A stretch of DNA of 20,270 bases from positions 1,051,850-1,072,119 of the forward strand of contig NW_009242973.1 of the NCBI RefSeq assembly GCF_000388065.1. Reading direction: 5' to 3'. Positions 11,167-18,639 of this stretch are shown here, piece by piece; position 1 is the stretch's first letter; each line of letters begins with the position of its first letter. The position numbers and the translations under genes were made by a program. Origin of the DNA: Fonticula alba (Eukaryota > Opisthokonta > Rotosphaerida > Fonticulaceae). The notes under the pieces are model-generated. The model searched no databases. It saw only the letters and a program-made list of their open reading frames with translations, and was not told the DNA's origin.

Positions 11167-12378
11167 GCGCGCCCCGGCGGGTCCTCTTCCTCTCGGGCTT
11201 CGCCGGCCGCCTCACCGCCCGGATCCCCGGCACCCCTGTCGCCTTTGGCCGCCTCGCCACCCGGGTCACCGCTTCTGGGGAAGCTGAGCTTCCCTCTGCC
11301 AGCCGGCGGGGCCGGCCTCCCTGGCACCAGCGACAAGGAGGCTGCCTCGCTGCTGCAGGGCCTGGCCACCGAGGCCGAACTCATCGAGTCGGTCTTCCGC
11401 CAGCTGACCACCCCCTTGAGCCTCCTCTCCCAGAGCAGCCCCATCTCGCGGCTGTTCCTGGGCGACCAGGCGGCCACGCCCCCCCTGCCGGGCCCCCCCA
11501 CCAAGGAGCCCAGCCCCGATGGCGGTGCCTCGCCCGGGCAAGCCGACAGTGGCCCGGGTCTGTACCAGCATCTGGCCGCGCGCATGGCCGAGCTGGACAC
11601 CATCACCGGGTCGGTCCGGCGGCTGCCCGGGCGCGGCGGCGCCCCGGGGTCAGCTCGGCTCCTCCATCCGCAAATGAATAACCCCTCCTTCCGGGCAACG
11701 GCGGACTATCTGCTGGCGCAGCTCCGCCGGTGCATGCAGCTCTTCGCCACTTCGACCGGGTTCTTCCCCCTGTTGGCGGGCTTCGCGGCCATCCTCGAGG
11801 CACGGTACACCCATTTGTCCGGGGTGGCCTTCGCCACCACCCCGCGTCACCTGGCCGAGGCCCATGCCACGGCCGAAGACCTGCTTGAGCGCTTGCACGC
11901 GTCGATGCCGGCTCCGGCCGAGGCCCGGGCCCCGGCCGAGGCCGATGCCGCCGGGCCGGAGGCCTCCTCCTCCCCCCTGGCGGACGAGGCGGCCTCGCAG
12001 CACCCCATCTGCCCGCTTTGCCATGAGGCCCTGCCCCTGTCGCTGGGGTCTCGTGCTGGTGGTGGTCGATCGGCCGCGGGCGCGGTGTCCGTCTCTCGGC
12101 GGTGTGATTGCATGCCGTCCGAGAGTCTACCCGCCCCGCGCGCCGGTCAGGCCCCGGTGCTCCCCCTGGTCCGGGGGTATGTCAGCCTGGAGCTGGCCTT
12201 GCTGAAGATCCGCGACCCGGCCATGCGCAAGCAGCTGCTGAAATCGGCCCACCAAGACTTCCACTCCATCGGCGCCACCTTCGAGGAGGAGATGGTCGCC
12301 CGTGAGCTTGTGGAGCCTGGGGCTTCGATCTCCATCTTCCAAGGGGAGAGTATGCGTTTCAACCACTTCCATGTCTAG
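1998..12378 (+). CDS. Gene A: giant disordered, two-TM protein with C-terminal TPR-like helical region (SREBP-like topology?)
   Basis: Proposed coding segments: 1998-3926, 4073-5986, 6146-7324, 7498-about 8159 (or to an unmapped donor), about 8160/8199-10085, and 10159-12378 (TAG). This gives about 3,200-3,300 residues. The start is the first ATG after an in-frame TAG at 1908; a second ATG follows at once. Residues 1-2100 are Ser/Gly/Pro/Ala-rich with His/Gln blocks, and hold short conserved-looking patches such as RSIIIDKIQEYSRR and LLSEDELNHLYDQLSLLDY in exon 3. Hydrophobic segment FSILVFSLFLFFASPW (8994-9041) and a longer one (9711-9791, ending SFETFLW) bracket a loop of about 220 residues with an NAT sequon (9093). 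An all-helical region follows: ASGQYSEANRRVDMALLLM, then WASFYVCVTATNFAEIAG and repeats with TPR character. It is interrupted by a Gly/Ala/Ser/Pro-rich insert (10960-11280) and resumes to the C-terminus. The helical part recalls the SREBP regulatory domain, and also TPR arrays behind cyclase cores. No bHLH, kinase or cyclase domain is visible. Exons are well supported except for the frame break near 8100-8200; the function is not established. Confidence 0.75.
2194..2335 (+). other. Ser/Arg-rich tract in gene A exon 1
   Basis: Residues about 66-112 are mostly serine, with an uninterrupted run of 12 Ser and a basic RSRKGD patch, followed by SSRQRRTSSRG. This is an SR-like, probably disordered and phosphorylatable segment. 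Codons are mixed (TCC, TCG, TCT, AGC), so it is maintained at protein level and is not a pure trinucleotide expansion. Confidence 0.7.
3927..4072 (+). other. Gene A intron 1 (146 bp, phase 0)
   Basis: The donor is TCG|GTATGC and the acceptor CTGCCAG|GTC. The upstream frame leaves coding character exactly here, and the downstream frame joins as ...TSAS|VDSSS. The body is pyrimidine-rich, with a CTGAC branch-site-like motif at 4051-4055, about 18 bases before the AG. Confidence 0.88.
4580..4728 (+). other. His/Pro/Gln-rich block 1 in gene A
   Basis: About 50 residues alternating His with Pro, Gln and Met (HPHPHPHQHMHQHMHPQQ and on), encoded by repeated CAT/CAG/CCG codons. A second such block lies in exon 3 at 6883-7005. 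Possible roles are metal binding or condensate formation; neither is shown by sequence. Confidence 0.8.
5336..5383 (+). repeat. (GGC)n poly-Gly tract in gene A exon 2
   Basis: A near-perfect GGC trinucleotide run encoding 14 consecutive glycines inside the coding frame. A GCG/GCC-type poly-Ala region follows at about 5545-5610. The uniform codon suggests recent trinucleotide slippage. Confidence 0.85.
5987..6145 (+). other. Gene A intron 2 (159 bp, phase 0, stop-free)
   Basis: The donor is TCG|GTATGT and the acceptor TCGGACAG|GAT. The length is 53 x 3 and there is no in-frame stop, so the frame reads straight through. I call it an intron because composition switches to T/C-rich, the splice sites match those of intron 1, and the translation becomes Leu/Pro/Cys/Phe-rich in the middle of a Gly/Ser/Pro-rich protein. 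Removal gives FLRSIFGLIGS|DAGQGG. Confidence 0.8.
6883..7005 (+). other. His/Gln-rich block 2 in gene A exon 3
   Basis: About 40 residues almost exclusively His and Gln, including a run of seven Gln. Codons are mixed CAT/CAC/CAG/CAA. It is a low-complexity, prion-like composition, best treated as disordered. Confidence 0.8.
7325..7497 (+). other. Gene A intron 3 (173 bp, phase 0)
   Basis: The donor is CCCTCA|GTGCGT and the acceptor CTCGCAG|CAC. The reading frame changes across it, giving ...LSLDPS|HQRHHPFPD. A strong C/T tract precedes the acceptor, with a GACTCAAC branch-like motif just upstream. Confidence 0.87.
7918..7971 (+). other. Poly-Pro tract in gene A exon 4
   Basis: A run of 13 prolines, then LPPF, encoded largely by CCG with some CCA. 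It lies within the low-complexity segment shortly before the frame break. It is proline-rich in the style of SH3/WW/EVH1 ligands, though no specific motif is assigned. Confidence 0.75.
8102..8198 (+). other. Unresolved frame junction in gene A (short intron or 1-base deletion)
   Basis: Upstream coding is in the frame that reads FQFGAALSQLRTTSAS. Downstream coding is in the frame that reads RKRFVPAYFVRRLPEG. The downstream frame has a TAG at 8124-8126, so the switch must lie 3' of it or be bridged by an intron. Two readings fit. One missing C in the run 8154-8159 restores the frame as LLPP|ECPTARIV with no intron. Alternatively, an intron ends at AAG 8198 (phase 0), for example from a weak GTCGGG donor at 8029. 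No donor of the usual GTRYGY type is available. Confidence 0.5.
8994..9041 (+). other. Gene A hydrophobic segment 1 (putative TM)
   Basis: FSILVFSLFLFFASPW is a 16-residue, Phe/Leu/Val-rich segment in an otherwise polar Ser/Pro/Asp region. It is short but plausible as a membrane span. It is followed by a Pro/Gly-rich loop containing an N-A-T sequon at 9093, which would be lumenal if the segment crosses the ER membrane. It could instead be unspliced intron-like T/C-rich sequence, but no GT donor of the local type flanks it. Confidence 0.5.
9711..9791 (+). other. Gene A hydrophobic segment 2 (putative TM)
   Basis: About 25 residues (FAFHLLVRWVMVIALMLVSL and on to FLW) form a strong transmembrane candidate, followed by the basic KGSIRRRLPLVRQ stop-transfer-like patch. 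It immediately precedes the helical C-terminal region. Together with segment 1 it predicts a hairpin with both long tails on the same, probably cytosolic, side. Confidence 0.7.
10086..10158 (+). other. Gene A last intron (boundaries uncertain)
   Basis: A frame change is certain between AYVNKK (ends 10082) and ADYSMWASF (from 10174). The favoured solution is phase 0 like the other introns: donor TAT|GTATCC and acceptor CAAG|AAAAAG, or six bases later at 10164. A CTAAC branch-like motif sits at 10128-10132. The better donor GTATGT at 10082 would need the acceptor CTACAG at 10181 and would remove KKNLADYS. The intron is unusual in having a C16 run (10105-10120) and an A-rich 3' end without a pyrimidine tract. 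Confidence 0.55.
11121..11168 (+). repeat. GCA/GCC poly-Ala tract in gene A last exon
   Basis: A run of 16 alanines encoded first by GCA units and then by GCC units, inside a Gly/Ala/Ser/Pro-rich insert of roughly 100 residues (10960-11280). The insert separates two helical parts of the C-terminal domain, which suggests a disordered loop expansion. Confidence 0.8.
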
Positions 12379-12658
12379 ACCAGGGCGCTTTTCCTCTGCT
12401 CCCGTTGGGCACACGACTTCCCCTCCCCCCTCCCCCTCCTCGCCCTTTTGTACATTAGATTATTCCCTCCCTCGCTTCATATATGCCCCGGCTTGTCGTG
12501 TGCCTTTGTCGCCCCCCCCGGGGACTGGTTGGTGGTGTGCTGTCCTCGGGGGGCCGGTGGGAGGGGATGTCATTTGTATTGATGGGGTGACCCGGCGCCT
12601 GGTGGCATGGACAAACAGAGAGGGTGTCGTGGGCCGCGATGAGGGGCGGCGGGTTGAA

Positions 12659-12674
12659 AGAGAGAGAGAGAGAG
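12659..12674. repeat. (AG)8 microsatellite
   Basis: Eight AG units in the convergent intergenic region. Similar (AG)9 lies in gene B intron 6, and a (CT)34 lies near the right edge. Confidence 0.9.
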
Positions 12675-12784
12675 AAGAAGGGACGCCGGGGCCGCCGGGC
12701 GGGAAGGGGTGCATCTACATGCGCGTGCACCCACATGGCCGCCGGCCCCCCCCCTCCTCGAGCCGACCTCGCGCGCGCGTACGT

Positions 12785-12800
12785 ACACACACACACACAC
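12785..12800. repeat. (AC)8 microsatellite
   Basis: Eight AC units with the lead-in GCGCGCGTACGT, ending nine bases from the gene B stop codon. Confidence 0.9.
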
Positions 12801-12808
12801 TCCTCCTC

Positions 12809-15800
12809 TCAGCCAAAGTGGTTGACGACGGAGGCACGAGACTTCTTGGATGAGCCGCGGCTGCGTCCCCCGCCCTTGGTAGAGGACTGCGATGAGGAGC
12901 TGGACTTCTTGGAGGACGAGCGCTTGGTCGGCAGGGGCATCTCCTCCTCGCCGGTGGCGGCGGCGGCGGCCGGCGGCGCGGCCGGGCCAGCCCCCGGCGC
13001 CATGAACAGATGGCGCATGGATGGGGGAATGTCATCCAGATCCACCGGCGGGGTGGCCTCCTCCTTGCGGTCCTCGGGCGGGGCGGCATCGGCCGGAGGG
13101 TCGGCAGCAGCCGGCTGCTGAGCCTCCGGCTCCCGGGCGGAAGCGGGGTCTTCTGAAGCGGTGTCAGCACCGGTCGAGGTGTCCCTGGCCGCGGTGTCAC
13201 CAGGAGCCGGGGCAGCATCGACGGCCGGAGTGCTCTCGGCATCTGGGTCGGCTGAGGCGGCGGCCTCGGCCGCGCTAGCAGTGCCGGTGGTCTCCACAGT
13301 GGCGGCGACCGGCGCCTGCGGCTCGGGAGCTGTCTCCACAGCGGGTGCCTCGGCCGGGGGGGCCTGCACGGCGAGGGCCGACGCGAAGTCCGCAAAGGAA
13401 GCATGGCAGGTGGCCGGCTCAAGGCAGGGCAGATCCAATGCAGAGGCCTGGCACGCGGGAGGAGAGAGGGGGGGAGGGGGGGGTGAGGGCAGAAGACTCT
13501 GCATGTAAGTGGACGAGCGGGGGGACGGACGAAAAGTCCCACCGAGGGCGCAGGCGTGCGCACAAGAGGGACAGATAGAGAGAGAGAGAGAGAGATGAAG
13601 GAGGGCCAGGGCCAGGGTGCGCACCATCTCGGCCACGCGCGTGGCGGTTCGCGATGCCTGATCCTTCCAGGCACACAGGGTGAAGTCCAAATTGGCCTCA
13701 AGATTCTGGACACGAGCTTCGGAGGCTGCGCGCACACATTTCACATGTAAGTGACCCAGCACTCGGGGCGAGGGAGAAACAGGCGGGGCAAGTGGCCAGA
13801 GAGGGGAGCGAGGCAGACAAACCCCGCCAACAACAACACACGCACCTGCCAGACGGGCCTCCGCCTGTTGGCGGGCCTGACGCTCGGCGCCGATGGTCGC
13901 AGTGGCATTCTTCAGCAAGGGCAGCGACTGGCCGAGGGCCTGCTCGAGGGCCGCGCCCTGCGACCGGGCGAGGTCCAGCTCCGCCTGCAGGGGCTCAACG
14001 GTGGCGGCCTTGGCCACCAGCTTCTGGGCAGCTGCCACCAGGGCGGACGCGGTGGAGGGGGCGGCACCGGCCGGCGGGGCCGCCTGCGACCCGTGGGCCC
14101 CACCCAGCAGATCGTGCGTCGAGTACTCGGTGATCAATGGCTCCAGGAGCTCGCCGATGCCCGGCAGCTGGCTGGGGCTGCCGGTGGCCGTCGTGGCCGC
14201 CGCCGGCAACAGGCCCAACGCCAGAGCCACATCGAAGAGCTGGCGCTCCAGGTGCGAAACCCGCGAGAGGAGCTCCTCCTGCAGTGGCGACGGGGTGCCC
14301 GGTGGCCGGGGCGAGTGGAGGTTCATCGACTGGGGCGGGAGGAGATGGGACGAGAGACATGGCCGGGAGAAAGCACATGCAAAGTGTGAGGCGCGCATAT
14401 GGGGGAAGAAGGGAAAATGAGAGAGGGGGAGAGGGGGGGTGTGTGGAAGAGGGGCACGAGGGAGGGAGGAGAAGGCAGGGGGGGGGGAAAGGCAAGCGAG
14501 AAGCCCAGGCGAGGAGGCCGCATCGTGCCTCCTCGCCAGCGGGGGCGGCCGGGACGTACAGGCGGCCGGTCGGCGGTGCCGGCGTCGGACAGAGCGCCCT
14601 GCGAGGAGGAGGAGGAGGAGGAGGCGGTGGCCTGGGTGGAGAGCGTCAGCCCGCCGGTAGACCGGGACCGGACTGGGGCCGGGCTGGACAGGCCCCAGGC
14701 CTTCCAAACAGACCGGCTTTGGGACTGGCGAATGACCTCGGCCGCGGCACTGGTGGTCGGGCCGATCGCCTCGTCCGCCGGGGCCGGGGTGGAGGAAGAC
14801 CCAGACCGCCGGGAGTCCGGGTCGGCGCGCGGGGTCGGCGGAGCCGTGGCCGCCGAGGGCCCCGCCGCCACCAAGGGCGTCGGGTGGTCCAGCACCTCGA
14901 AGGTGGCCGACAGGGGAGAGCTATGACAGGAGGGGCTGGCAATCGGCAAACGCGAGGCCAGGACAAAGCTGTTGAAGGGGGCCGTGGCGCCCGACAGGAA
15001 GCGCGGCGAGGCCAGCGAGGGAGACCCGGTGGCCACCACTGGGAATCACAAGGGCCGCAGTCATCGGAGGAGGGGAGGGGGGGGGGCGGGGCAGAGGGCG
15101 CGAATGTCAGCCAAAGGGAGCAGGCGCACGGGCCGAGCGACCGGACAGAGGCAGGCCACGAGCGACGTACGGTAGGGGTCGATGACCACTGCGGTCGGGA
15201 AGACCCCGAAGATGACCAGCAGCCCGTTGGAGGGCAGGCGGGTGATGGCGAAGGCCGGGCTGGAGAAGGCGCTGCTGGTGCTGCCACGGCGCTTGAGCGC
15301 CGGCGGGGTGCCATCCAGGGCCGGGAGGCGCCCATGCCGGCCGGCATCCCCAGCCGGCGAGGAGGACAATGGCGAGGGCTTGGAGATGGGGGACATGCTG
15401 GACTGGGAGAAAATCCCGCTGGCCAGCTTGGTCCAGCTCATGGTCCGCCGGCTGAAGCGGTACAAATCACTCAGATGGCAGCCACTGGCATCCACACCGC
15501 CGAAGACATAGATGTCGCCGGCCGTCTGGCGCCAGTATTCCTGCACCGGGCTGTCGGTCTTGGCCGAGGGGGGGATGACGCAGGCCGTGCCGCAGCTGCT
15601 GCACCCGCCCGGCATGACGAAGACCGTGGCCGAGTGCCGCGGGGTCGGGGCATTGTGCTCGATGCTGGAGGTGACATTGCCGCCGGACCACAGCCGAATC
15701 CACGACGCCCGGAGGGAGCCCGAAGCCGGGGGCCCGGCACCGGCCGAGGGCCCGGCCTTCCGGCCGGCCACCTGGCGGTGGTCGATCCCGGTGCTGGTGT

Positions 15801-18369
15801 CCAGCAGCCAAAGGTCATTGAGCGGGGCGCCGGTGGAGGCGCGCCCGCCGAAGATCACCACCCCGGAGGCATGCTGCACCGTGCCGCCGATGCAGCCCGG
15901 CATCGGGGGGGCCGCCATGCTGCCGCCGGGCGGCCGCGAGGCCGATTCCCCGGGAGTCATCCCGGCCGGGGCGATGTCCGCCCACACGCGCTGGTTGTTG
16001 AAGGAGGCCACGGCCGAGGCGGTGCGCTCCTTCGGCGCGGACTCCGGGCCGCCGCTGCCGGCCACCTGGGCTGTGGTCCACTGCCAGGTGGCCGTGTCGA
16101 GGACCGCCACATCCGACGCATAGTAGTAGGGGCTGCTGTGGAGGAGGCCGCCATCGGCCGAGCCGGCGGTGGCGGTGGCGCCGGCGCCGGCGCCGGTGGC
16201 AGTGCCCCCGCGTGTTGGGCAAGTCGCCGGCCCGGCGGCCTCCGGCGTGGTGTACTGATACCCAAACAGCACCACCGCCTGGGTGTCATCAAGCATGCAT
16301 GTCGAGTGCCCGTAGCGCGGGGAGGGGATGGACCGGGTCGGCCCGGCGGGCTGGGTGTCCCGAACGGACCAGCGCCCGCGGGCTGGTGGAGGTGCGAAGG
16401 GGAGGGGAGGGGGCGGGCGGGGGGCAAGAAAACAACCGCAAGAGCATCCAGAGCAGTCAGTACGGGCCGGTCATGCATGGGCAGGAGCGGAGGGGCGAGA
16501 GTAGCAGAGTGGGTCCCCCCCCCCCCCCCCCAGGCGCCGGACGCACACTCGCCATCCAGATCCAGCAGGTGGAGCTTGGCGAAGTTGGCCGGGAGCCGGT
16601 TCTGCAGCGACGAGTGGTCAGCCGATTGCTGGGTGCGAGTCTGAAGCTCGTCATGGCTGACGGCCCCGCCGAGGAAGAGGGCCGACTTGAGCCCCGGGAC
16701 ATAGAGGCTCGGGGCATCGGGGCAGGGGTACGAGGGAGCATCCTCCAGGGGCAGCTGGGTCCAAATGCCATCTGGAGAGGAGAGGGGGTTAGCGTGGGCA
16801 AGGGGCCCGCGTGAGAGGCGAGGCAGCGGCGGCAGCGACGACAACGGCGGGGACCGGACCCGGGTGACCCGGGGTCCCCCCCCCCCCCCCGGCAGCCATC
16901 AAAAGGAAAGCAGCGAGCAAGCACGCACCGGCCCCAAGGAGCCAGCCATCATTCAGGGTGTGCCCGGTGGCCGAAACACCGGAATACAGCCCGGCCAGGA
17001 CAGGCACCGGGTCGGCACCCGGAGCCAGGCACCCGCAGCACGAGTCGGTCGGGGTCGAGAAGAGGGAGCGCGACACCCGGGGGAAGGGGGTTCGCAAGTT
17101 GGCAGATGAGGCGCCGCCATCGGGGCTGGCCGGCGGCGGGATCTCATAGGACAGGGTGGCCCAGCACTTTTGCGGCCCGAGGAGATCCGGGGAAATGTTC
17201 AACAGGGAGAAGCCCGGGTCCGGGATGGTGTTGTGGCCGGGCGATCGCCCGGCCTCGGGGCCGGCGGACGGGGCAGCGGTCGGTGGCCGGCCAGCAGCGG
17301 GCCCCGGGGAGCAGGGCTCCTCCGCCGGGAGCGGAGGGCTCGGGGAGGGGGAGGCCGTGGTGGAGGTGTCATTGGGGTGGGCCCGGCGGGAACGCGCCGG
17401 CCGGCGGCGAGCCATGCTCAGGGCGATGCAGGAGGGTCCCTCGGCCGAGGGGAGGCTGTCCGGGGAGGGCGAAGAGGCGGGGCCGGCGGCGTGTCGACAG
17501 TGCACCGAGCAGTGGCGAATCAGGGGCGACGGTCCGGGAGGGAGGGCAGCGTCGGTGGAGGAGGCCGCGCCGGGGGGGCCAGGATGCAGGGCCAGCGAGG
17601 AGAGGGAGGAAGTGAGCAGGGGCGACGGCTCGGCCGTGGGTGCCAGCGGGGCGGGCTCCGGCAGGGGAACGATGCCGGTGACGGGGCTCGCGGGGGGCAG
17701 GGCGCGCCGGGCGTCGGCCGGCGGGGGGATGGCGAGGCTGGCCGGGGTGCCGCCAGCGACGCTCTGGGCGGAGGCCGGGGCCGGGTGGGGCGACGGGCCG
17801 GGCAGGGTGCCGGCAGGGGCAGCGATCTGGCGGGGGGGCGTGATGCCGAGCGAGGCCAGGAGCGGTGAGGCACCCAGACGCGAGTAAGCCGGGAAGGGGA
17901 TGCGCAAGTCGGCCAGGAGGGTGGGCGACCGCGGAGCAAAGGGGCTCACAATGCCGAGTCCCAGGCCGGAGGAGGAGGAGGAGGAGGAGCAGCCCGGAGA
18001 GCCGGGAGCCGGGGGGGCAGCCGGAGAGGGCGTGGCCGGAGCAGCGGCGCCCGAAGTGGGGGCGGCCTGGTGCCAGGGGGCCGGCGAGGCGGGCGGCGTG
18101 TCGGCGTCGAGGTCCGAGTGGTCGCGGGGCAGACCGGCGGCGGAGCTCGCAGAGGTGTCGGCGGTGTCGGGCGGCGACGCGGAGGCGGCGGGTGATGGGG
18201 CGGTGGGGGCGGTGGCGACGACAGGCGGCCGGATGGCCGCGGGAGAGGGGGAGCTAGGGGGATTGTTGATGGGGGGGACAGAAGTCTGGCCGACGCGGGG
18301 GGACGTCGTTGCCACCTGGGGATCAGCCTCCGAAGCCGACGCCGGTAGTGTGGATTGAGTTACTCCCAT
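12809..18369 (-). CDS. Gene B: kelch-repeat, coiled-coil protein with candidate N-myristoylation site
   Basis: Seven exons on the minus strand: 18369-16929, 16771-16547, 16382-15171, 15038-14560, 14329-13846, 13725-13625, 13447-12809 (TGA). They sum to 4,581 bases, or 1,526 residues, and every junction is in phase. The start MGVTQS fits the MGxxxS myristoylation pattern. Residues 1-440 are Ser/Pro/Ala-rich. About 440-1000 carries kelch-like blades: SALFLGG...FAKLHLLDLDG, PRYGHSTC...VVLFGY...SDVAVLDTATWQW, GVVIFGGR...LNDLWLLDT, PRHSATVF...DIYVFGG...SDLYRFSRRTMSW and LLVIFGVF. A Ser-rich linker follows, then heptad-like helices (LQEELLSRVSHLERQLFDVA and LQAELDLARSQGAALEQAL to ATRVAEM, about 1130-1314). 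The tail is Ala/Pro/Glu-rich and ends in Ser/Lys/Arg-rich KRSSSKKSS...KKSR. Kelch plus coiled coil resembles Tea1-type scaffolds; the partner is unknown. The least certain join is exon 4 to 5: ATG 14326 could begin a separate coiled-coil gene. Confidence 0.75.
13448..13624 (-). other. Gene B intron 6 (177 bp, phase 0, stop-free)
   Basis: The donor is GAGATG|GTGCGC and the acceptor GTGCCAG|GCC, joining ATRVAEM|ASALDLP. The length is 59 x 3 with no in-frame stop. It carries an (AG)9 tract (CT on the sense strand) at 13577-13594 shortly after the donor and a long C/T stretch before the acceptor. It is called an intron for composition and splice sites; the ORF alone does not require it. Confidence 0.7.
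13726..13845 (-). other. Gene B intron 5 (120 bp, phase 1, stop-free)
   Basis: The donor is CTGGCAG|GTGCGT and the acceptor GTGCGCGCAG|CC. Removal joins two coiled-coil pieces seamlessly as QAEARLA|ASEARVQN. The length is 40 x 3 and stop-free. Retention would insert a Val/Pro/Cys-rich stretch that breaks the heptads, which supports splicing. Confidence 0.8.
14330..14559 (-). other. Gene B intron 4 (230 bp, phase 0)
   Basis: The donor is CCGCCT|GTACGT, the same hexamer as intron 3, and the acceptor is CCGCCCCAG|TCG. The body is almost pure C/T on the sense strand. The join gives GTADRPP|SMNLHSPRPP. It is the longest intron of the gene and the only link between the kelch and coiled-coil halves, so an alternative with two adjacent genes cannot be dismissed without transcripts. 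Confidence 0.7.
15039..15170 (-). other. Gene B intron 3 (132 bp, phase 1)
   Basis: The donor is CCTACC|GTACGT and the acceptor GATTCCCAG|TGG. It joins VVIDPY|L|VATGSPSLAS across a real frame change. An almost pure C/T tract lies near 15068-15085, and GCTGACATT is a branch-like motif. Confidence 0.85.
16383..16546 (-). other. Gene B intron 2 (164 bp, phase 1)
   Basis: The donor is GGCGAGT|GTGCGT and the acceptor CTCCACCAG|CCC. The frame change is required, and the join DLDGE|S|RGRWSV completes a kelch blade. About 15 bases after the donor the sense strand has a G15 run followed by ACCC. Confidence 0.85.
16772..16928 (-). other. Gene B intron 1 (157 bp, phase 1)
   Basis: The donor is GGGGCCG|GTGCGT and the acceptor CTCTCCAG|ATG. 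The join LNDGWLLGA|D|GIWTQL is in phase and continues a kelch-like strand. The intron contains a long G-run (plus-strand C14 at 16877-16890) next to a GGGTCACCCGGGT palindrome-like stretch. Confidence 0.87.
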
Positions 18370-18398
18370 GCCTCGATGAGGGGGCACCTCAAAGACAG

Positions 18399-18548
18399 CT
18401 GCCGATCGGGGTGGGTGTGTAAGTGTGTGGATGGGCAGGGAGAGCATCGTGTGTGTGTGTGCGTGTGTGCGTGTGTGCGTGTGCGTGTGTGCGCTCGTGT
18501 GCGTGTGCGTGTGTGCGCTCGTGTGGGAGCAGGCCCCGTGGCGCGTAC
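18399..18548 (-). other. Candidate 5'UTR intron of gene B
   Basis: On the minus strand CTCCAG|GTACGC is a near-ideal donor matching the gene's other donors. GATCGGCAG|CTG 30 bases before the start codon is a good acceptor. The 150 bp length fits the gene's coding introns. It would contain the whole CA/TG repeat and an upstream in-frame ATG at 18447. Confidence 0.45.
18449..18528. repeat. Degenerate TG repeat with a 24-bp tandem unit
   Basis: An 80-base GT-rich tract, interrupted by GC. Within it a unit of about 24 bases ending in GTGTGCGCTCGT occurs twice in tandem. It lies in the 5' flank of gene B, probably inside its leader intron. Confidence 0.85.
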
Positions 18549-18639
18549 CTGGAGCGAGCGTGCCCGGGCGGGGGTGCGCGAAGCCGGGCGGGCAGTCTCG
18601 GAGCCGATGACGACGATGCGATTCGGGGTCCGGAGAGGG

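Larger units (their letters stand above)
12379..12808. other. Convergent intergenic region (3' ends of genes A and B)
   Basis: There are 430 bases between the two stop codons. After the gene A stop comes a pyrimidine-rich stretch, then an AT-richer patch with TTTTGTACATTAG near 12446, whose TGTA could serve 3'-end processing. No AATAAA is present. Further on are (AG)8 at 12659-12674 and (AC)8 at 12785-12800. On the gene B strand the latter becomes a GT-rich tract ending in GTACGTACG right after its stop, which resembles GU-rich cleavage elements. No gene is evident. Confidence 0.6.

Noticed and set aside
16829-16928. A transmembrane-like stretch WLLGAGACLLAAFLLMAA in gene B
   Set aside because: It arises only by reading through intron 1. 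Splicing at GTGCGT replaces it with a continuing kelch strand.
18449-18528. CRISPR-like repeat array
   Set aside because: The repeat is a degenerate TG microsatellite with a 24-bp tandem unit, with no spacers and no cas genes, in a eukaryotic context.
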